From Gemmatimonadota bacterium (GTDB lineage Bacteria > Latescibacterota > UBA2968 > GCA-2709665), in NCBI GenBank assembly GCA_028874335.1, contig JAPPJY010000088.1, positions 29,944 through 93,943 on the forward strand: a stretch of DNA of 64,000 nucleotides. Direction: 5' to 3'. The notes beneath the pieces were generated by a model that did no database searches, was not told where the DNA came from, and was given only the letters and a program-made list of their open reading frames with translations. This document shows, one piece after another, positions 60,275 to 64,000 of the stretch. Each line of letters opens with the position of its first letter. The first letter of the stretch is position 1. A program made the translations under genes and the position numbers.

Positions 60275-61312
60275 ATGGAAAAACCCAATGTCGTCGTCAT
60301 CGGCTATGGCTTTGCCGGCCGCTGCTTCCACGCCTATCTGGTGGGACTGGCCGGCGGCATGAACCTCTACGGCATCGCCACAAGCCGGCCGGAGGCCCGC
60401 GACGAAATTCAGCGCGACCTGGGTGTAAAGACCTTCCGCCACTTCGATGAAGTGTTGGCCGATTCAGCCGTTGATTTAGTCGTCCTCGCCACGCCCAATG
60501 ACCTCCACGCCCCGCACGCGATCCAGGCGCTGGCAGCGGGCAAACACGTCGTCACCGACAAGCCCATGTGCCTGAGCATGGCTGAGGCCGACCGGATGAT
60601 CGCCGCCAGCCAGGTGCACGACCGCTTGCTCAGCGTCTTTCAGAATCGCCGCTGGGACGGCGATTTTCTCGCCGTTAAAGACGCACTCGGGCAAGGGCTG
60701 CTCGGCGATCTCTTTTTGCTGGAGATGTTCTGGGGCCAAAACGGGCCTCCGCGAGGCTGGCGCAGCATCGCACATCACGGCGGCGGCAAATTCCTCGATT
60801 TAGGCGCGCACCTGGTCGATCAAGCCCTCCAGCTCATCGACGCGCCGCTAGCAAAGGTGTACGCCACCTTCCACTCCGGCGACCCACTCAGCATCGACGT
60901 CGAGTCCCACGCGCTGGCCGTGCTCCACTTTGCCAACGGCGTCGAAGCGCGCGTGGAGACCTCGTCGCTGGCGAGCAAAGCCAAGCCGCGCTGGTACGTG
61001 CTGGGCACGGAAGGCGCACTGGTTAAAGAGGGCGTTGACCCGCAGGAAAAGGCCATGATCGCCGGCGACATCGACGCGGCTGAAGAGGCACCCGAGCACT
61101 ACGCCCGCCTCTATAGGTCAGCCAAGGAAACCATCATTAAGACGACACCCGGTCGCTGGCGCTCCTACTACGAAAACATCGCCGACGCGCTGGCCGGCCG
61201 CGCCGAGCTGGCCGTCACCGCCGAGAGCGTGCGGCAGACCATGGTTGCCATTGAGGCCGCCCGGCTTTCTGCCGCCGAGCAGCGGCCCGTAGCCCCGGAG
61301 GAAGTCGGGTGA
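60275..61312 (+). CDS. Gfo/Idh/MocA family oxidoreductase, compositionally distinct
   Basis: 345 residues. Rossmann motif KPNVVVIGYGFAGRCFHAYL, VVLATPNDLHAPHAIQAL, the TDKP variant of the EKP motif in HVVTDKPMCLSMAEADR, and GGGKFLDLGAHLVDQALQL. It is an NAD(P)-dependent alcohol dehydrogenase for a sugar-like substrate. The coding strand prefers C-ending codons (GCC, CGC, CTC), whereas neighbours are richer in G; this suggests recent transfer together with the next gene. It overlaps that gene by four bases (GTGA). Confidence 0.9.
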   Translation: MEKPNVVVIGYGFAGRCFHAYLVGLAGGMNLYGIATSRPEARDEIQRDLGVKTFRHFDEVLADSAVDLVVLATPNDLHAPHAIQALAAGKHVVTDKPMCLSMAEADRMIAASQVHDRLLSVFQNRRWDGDFLAVKDALGQGLLGDLFLLEMFWGQNGPPRGWRSIAHHGGGKFLDLGAHLVDQALQLIDAPLAKVYATFHSGDPLSIDVESHALAVLHFANGVEARVETSSLASKAKPRWYVLGTEGALVKEGVDPQEKAMIAGDIDAAEEAPEHYARLYRSAKETIIKTTPGRWRSYYENIADALAGRAELAVTAESVRQTMVAIEAARLSAAEQRPVAPEEVG

Positions 61313-61899
61313 AATTGCGGCCGGGCAACTACGGCAAGGAAACCAGCTTTGAGGTCCGCACGCTCGACGCGGAGATGCCCCTCGACGAATACGCCCGCCT
61401 TCCCAGACACCCGCTCTATCTGGTGCTCGACAATTTGCGCAGCGCCTTCAACGTCGGCTCGATCTTCCGCACGGCCGACGCGGGTCGCTTGCAGGGTATC
61501 TACACCTGTGGCTACACGGCTCATCCTCCCCATCCCAAGCTCGACAAGACGGCGTTGGGCACCCTCCCGTACATCGAGACCCGCCACTTCGCCACCACGC
61601 TACAAGCCATTGAGCACTTGCGCGCTCGCCAGGTGCAGGTGTGGGCGCTGGAGACGACGTCGCAAAGTCGCTGCTACACCGAGCTGAACTATCCGTGCCC
61701 CCTGGCACTCATCGTGGGTAATGAGGCCCTCGGCGTGAGTTGCGACGCACTGGAATGCTGCGACGAGCTGGTTGAGATTCCCATGTACGGCTACAAAAAC
61801 AGCCTCAACGTCGCCGCGGCCAGCGCCGTCCTCGTCTTTGAGGTTCTGCGCCAATGGCAGGCCGTCAGCCCCACCTGTCAGCCAACCGCCCCATCCTGA
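61309..61899 (+). CDS. SpoU/TrmH family RNA 2'-O-methyltransferase
   Basis: 196 residues, GTG start inside the end of the Gfo/Idh gene. The three SPOUT motifs are present: LVLDNLRSAFNVGSIFRTAD, CPLALIVGNEALGVS and EIPMYGYKNSLNVAAASAVL. It would methylate a ribose in tRNA or rRNA; no N-terminal RNA-binding domain is present, so the target is unclear. Codon use matches the preceding gene, so both probably arrived together. Such a pairing with a sugar dehydrogenase has no evident functional link. Confidence 0.9.
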   Translation: MKLRPGNYGKETSFEVRTLDAEMPLDEYARLPRHPLYLVLDNLRSAFNVGSIFRTADAGRLQGIYTCGYTAHPPHPKLDKTALGTLPYIETRHFATTLQAIEHLRARQVQVWALETTSQSRCYTELNYPCPLALIVGNEALGVSCDALECCDELVEIPMYGYKNSLNVAAASAVLVFEVLRQWQAVSPTCQPTAPS

Positions 61900-61921
61900 A
61901 GCCACCCCGCAGACTCGGGAT

Positions 61922-61948
61922 CCAGCCGCCCGCTTGCCGCGCGGCTGG
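61922..61948. terminator. Possible terminator hairpin after the SpoU gene
   Basis: Perfect 8-bp arms CCAGCCGC (61922-61929) and GCGGCTGG (61941-61948), but no T-run follows, so termination is uncertain. Confidence 0.35.
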
Positions 61949-62086
61949 CTCGGCTTTGAGTTCGTCACCACCCCCATTTCCCTGTGTCTACACGTAAAAT
62001 GCAAGAAGTAAAACGACTTGTCGTGGGTCGGCTGCAAACGCTTTCGTTCCGATTTCTCGTCTCGAAGGGTCGATTCCTACGTTAGG

Positions 62087-63265
62087 TTATCCGCTGGTCT
62101 TGCCGAAATTCGCGGCGAAAATCACAAAGTCCGCGAAATCCACCTTGCCGTTGCCGTCGAAATCCCCGATCAGACCGGTTGACGTGCCGCCGCCACCGTC
62201 AGGAGAAGCTTCGGAGGACCAGCGGAGATTCCCGTTGTTGCCGAGGGTTTTCGCGACTCCGTTGCCGTCCTCATCGAGAAACGCCCGGAACCTGCCGCCT
62301 TCGATATTCAGCACGCCCATGCCGGTCGAATCGGCCCCCATGCCGACCACAATCCGCCCGGATGCATTCGTGAATCCGATGATCCCGTGCCCGTTCTCAT
62401 TGGCGCCCATGATCGACACCTCATCGTTGTTGCGGTTGCCCGCGATGACAAGGCCGTCTCCGTCCGAGTCGACGGAGAAACCCGCAGCCGGCCCGGATTT
62501 ATTCCTCACAACCATCCATCCGTTCGCGTCCTCCGTCTTATCCGCGCCAATCGCCGCAACGATCCCGCCCGCCGCATTCGCCATACGGAGGGCGCCGTGA
62601 CCGTTGTTGTCAATACCGAAACCGGAGACCGGCCTCTTGTCGATGTTGAACACCGTTATCGCCGCATCTCCGGCATCATCGAAGGCGAGTGCCGCCGCGG
62701 ACCCCGTTGCGCTGCTGACTTCGACGACACCATTGGCCTGTTCCGACCGATCGGAGCCAAGGGCGGCCGTGACCCGACCTGCTGTATTTAGCAGCCCTAT
62801 GGTGCCATGCCCCCTGGGATCTACGCCTACAACTGAAACCGCATCGCCATTACTGTTAGACACGACCAGCGAACCGTTCCCGGACGGACTGGAGCCGATG
62901 GCTGCGACAACCGTCCCGCTTGCGTTTACAATATGAATCTCACCCACTCGCAGTGTGTCACCGGCATTGACGGTTTGCTCCGGAGCGATCTTGCTCAGTG
63001 CGCTGGTCCCGATCTCGGGTAACGGGATTTCTACCTGGTTCGGCGAAAGTGCGTCAAATCGCACGTCGTCAGGAATGGCGCCTTGCGGGAAGCTCACTAA
63101 AGCCAGCTTTCCCGGGAGGATCCGGTCGAACCATTTCGATGCCCGGGTCAATGCTGGCGACGCGCTGAACAGGAATACGACGACCAGACCGGCAATTGCC
63201 CGCTTCTGCCAGCGCAGCTTTTCTTCCAGTGCTTCCATTCTTCCTTTGAGGTCGTCCCGATCCAT
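62087..63265 (-). CDS. Membrane-anchored repetitive protein with C-terminal dockerin-like module
   Basis: 392 residues. The N-terminus has a short coiled-coil (DLKGRMEALEEKLRWQ) and one transmembrane or signal segment (AIAGLVVVFLFSASPAL). After a proline-rich part (residues ~60-100) come about ten repeats of 20-24 residues with the scheme G-h-h-N-x-x-G-x-h-V-x-x-h-G-x-D, for example IHIVNASGTVVAAIGSS, HGTIGLLNTAGRVTAALGSD and HGIIGFTNASGRIVVGMGAD. This suggests a beta-helix or fibre shaft. The end GDFDGNGKVDFADFVIFAANFG is a single dockerin-type EF-hand. AAAGGGG precedes the ATG. A surface fibre or tail-like protein is the best guess. Confidence 0.8.
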   Translation of the reverse strand: MDRDDLKGRMEALEEKLRWQKRAIAGLVVVFLFSASPALTRASKWFDRILPGKLALVSFPQGAIPDDVRFDALSPNQVEIPLPEIGTSALSKIAPEQTVNAGDTLRVGEIHIVNASGTVVAAIGSSPSGNGSLVVSNSNGDAVSVVGVDPRGHGTIGLLNTAGRVTAALGSDRSEQANGVVEVSSATGSAAALAFDDAGDAAITVFNIDKRPVSGFGIDNNGHGALRMANAAGGIVAAIGADKTEDANGWMVVRNKSGPAAGFSVDSDGDGLVIAGNRNNDEVSIMGANENGHGIIGFTNASGRIVVGMGADSTGMGVLNIEGGRFRAFLDEDGNGVAKTLGNNGNLRWSSEASPDGGGGTSTGLIGDFDGNGKVDFADFVIFAANFGKTSG

Positions 63266-63484
63266 TTTCTAACCCCTTTCCGAACGTGATCAATATGGTG
63301 ATCGGCGAAAACCGAAATTGCTAACGATCGTCGTCTGTGAATAGACGTACAGCAGCGAAACGCGTTACGACGTGATTTCCCCGGTATCACCTCCTTTCAA
63401 AACGCTCACGGCTCTGCGACCGCTCGAGGCCGGTTGCACATTAGATCGCCCGACGCGGCCACGCTCTGACACGGCGAATTCGTG

Positions 63485-64000
63485 TCAACCACCCTTGCCG
63501 AAGCTGCGAGCGAATATCACAAAATCGTTGAATCCCACCTCACCGTCGCCGTCCAGGTCGAACCGCGCGTCAAATCCGGCGTCGTCCTGGGTCTTACCGA
63601 ACTGCGCCGCGAACTGCAGGAAATCGGGAAACGCCACGGTCCCGTCTCCGTCGAAGTCGGTAGCAAGGCGTTGAGGTGCGAGAAGAGCCGAGATATCCCA
63701 GAGAAGAATCCCACCGCCGCCACTTGCCAGGGTCCTCCCATCGGGTGAAAACGCCACGGAAAGGGTCCCTGTTGACAGGGTGCCTTTTTCCTGCCCCGTG
63801 GCCACGTCCCACAACCGCACCGTATGGTCAACAGCCCCGCTTGCCAGGGTCCTCCCATCCGGCGAAAACGTCACTGAATAGATCCAATTTGTGTGTCCCG
63901 TAAGGGTGCTTATTTCCTGCCCGGTATCCACGTCCCACAATCGCACCGTATTGTCATTACCGCCGCTTGCCAGCGTCGTCCCGTCCGGCGAAAACGCGAC
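63485..64000 (-). CDS. WD40 repeat protein with C-terminal dockerin-like EF-hands, cut by the window edge
   Basis: The reading frame is open to base 64000, so the N-terminus is outside the window; only the last ~171 residues are seen. Three WD40 blades are recognisable ([17 protein letters not shown] at the edge, [20 protein letters not shown] and [20 protein letters not shown]). They are followed by two EF-hand/dockerin motifs, [20 protein letters not shown] and [20 protein letters not shown]. The same dockerin type ends the protein at 62087, so both may be attached to, or bind calcium at, the same place. It has the same strand and lies 219 bp from that gene; that gap shows nothing I can name. 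Confidence 0.85.
   Translation of the reverse strand, partial: VAFSPDGTTLASGGNDNTVRLWDVDTGQEISTLTGHTNWIYSVTFSPDGRTLASGAVDHTVRLWDVATGQEKGTLSTGTLSVAFSPDGRTLASGGGGILLWDISALLAPQRLATDFDGDGTVAFPDFLQFAAQFGKTQDDAGFDARFDLDGDGEVGFNDFVIFARSFGKGG

Noticed and set aside
1..64000. CRISPR array, prophage or transposase gene
   Set aside because: No regularly spaced repeat array, no integrase, no transposase and no phage structural gene were found; the mobile-looking units are non-coding only.
1..64000. Selenoprotein with in-frame TGA
   Set aside because: Genes with recognisable families all end at expected lengths; none needs a TGA read-through, so no candidate is claimed.

Overview
The window is 64 kb of GC-rich bacterial chromosome with about 46 protein genes, one tRNA and several families of short non-coding repeats. 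Gene content points to the FCB supergroup, most like the Latescibacterota/KSB1/Zixibacteria type of lineage. The clues are a PorV-type outer-membrane protein beside a secreted protein with a FlgD/type IX-like C-terminal domain, two GWxTD-domain proteins, C-terminal dockerin-like EF-hand modules, and many small-molecule hydrolases (phytanoyl-CoA dioxygenase, M81, creatininase, sulfatase-fold, Gfo/Idh/MocA). The phylum is an inference; no rRNA or core marker set is present to fix it.

Layout. 1-16.98 kb is an envelope and export region: secreted protein plus PorV, two large polytopic proteins with TPR tails, a GWxTD/TPR protein, a YfhO/PTPS-like membrane protein, a small beta-barrel and an alpha/alpha-barrel-like protein. 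A 25-bp hairpin repeat sits in the 5' leader of four genes here and at two other places in this stretch. 17.0-27.25 kb is a long co-directional run behind a good sigma70-type promoter: PhyH oxygenase, two isochorismatase-fold hydrolases, a sugar isomerase, a Gfo/Idh dehydrogenase, an M20 peptidase, a beta-helix protein, a WD40 protein and a CocE hydrolase. It looks like a catabolic operon for an unidentified compound. 27.3-30.95 kb holds arsC with a strong terminator, a PLP desulfhydrase/deaminase, purB and a Nudix hydrolase.

31-41 kb holds an aminotransferase, HpcH aldolase and beta-helix group, then a minus-strand enolase-superfamily dehydratase, sulfatase-fold and aldolase operon, an ornithine cyclodeaminase homologue and mazG. 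Three copies of a ~130-190 bp dispersed repeat lie here. 41.6-45.6 kb has an unknown 151-aa protein with its own promoter and terminator, a GalU-type nucleotidyltransferase and a second GWxTD protein. 45.7-49.26 kb is a complete selenocysteine-insertion locus: selA, selB and tRNA-Sec. 49.4-53.2 kb holds an S1/P1-type nuclease, a second sulfatase-fold enzyme, an M14-type peptidase and a DUF309 protein.

53.2-57.2 kb (minus) is a 2-oxoacid:ferredoxin oxidoreductase operon whose beta subunit carries a C-terminal CBS pair and which starts with a separate CBS protein. 57.7-60.2 kb encodes an M81 and a creatininase-family hydrolase. 60.3-61.9 kb is a Gfo/Idh plus SpoU methyltransferase pair whose base composition differs from its neighbours. 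The window ends with two minus-strand dockerin-tailed proteins, the last one a WD40 protein cut by the window edge.

The most distinctive items are the CBS-armed oxidoreductase operon, the repeat and MITE-like families, the two sulfatase-fold proteins with Thr where formylglycine-forming Cys is expected, and the 17-27 kb operon.
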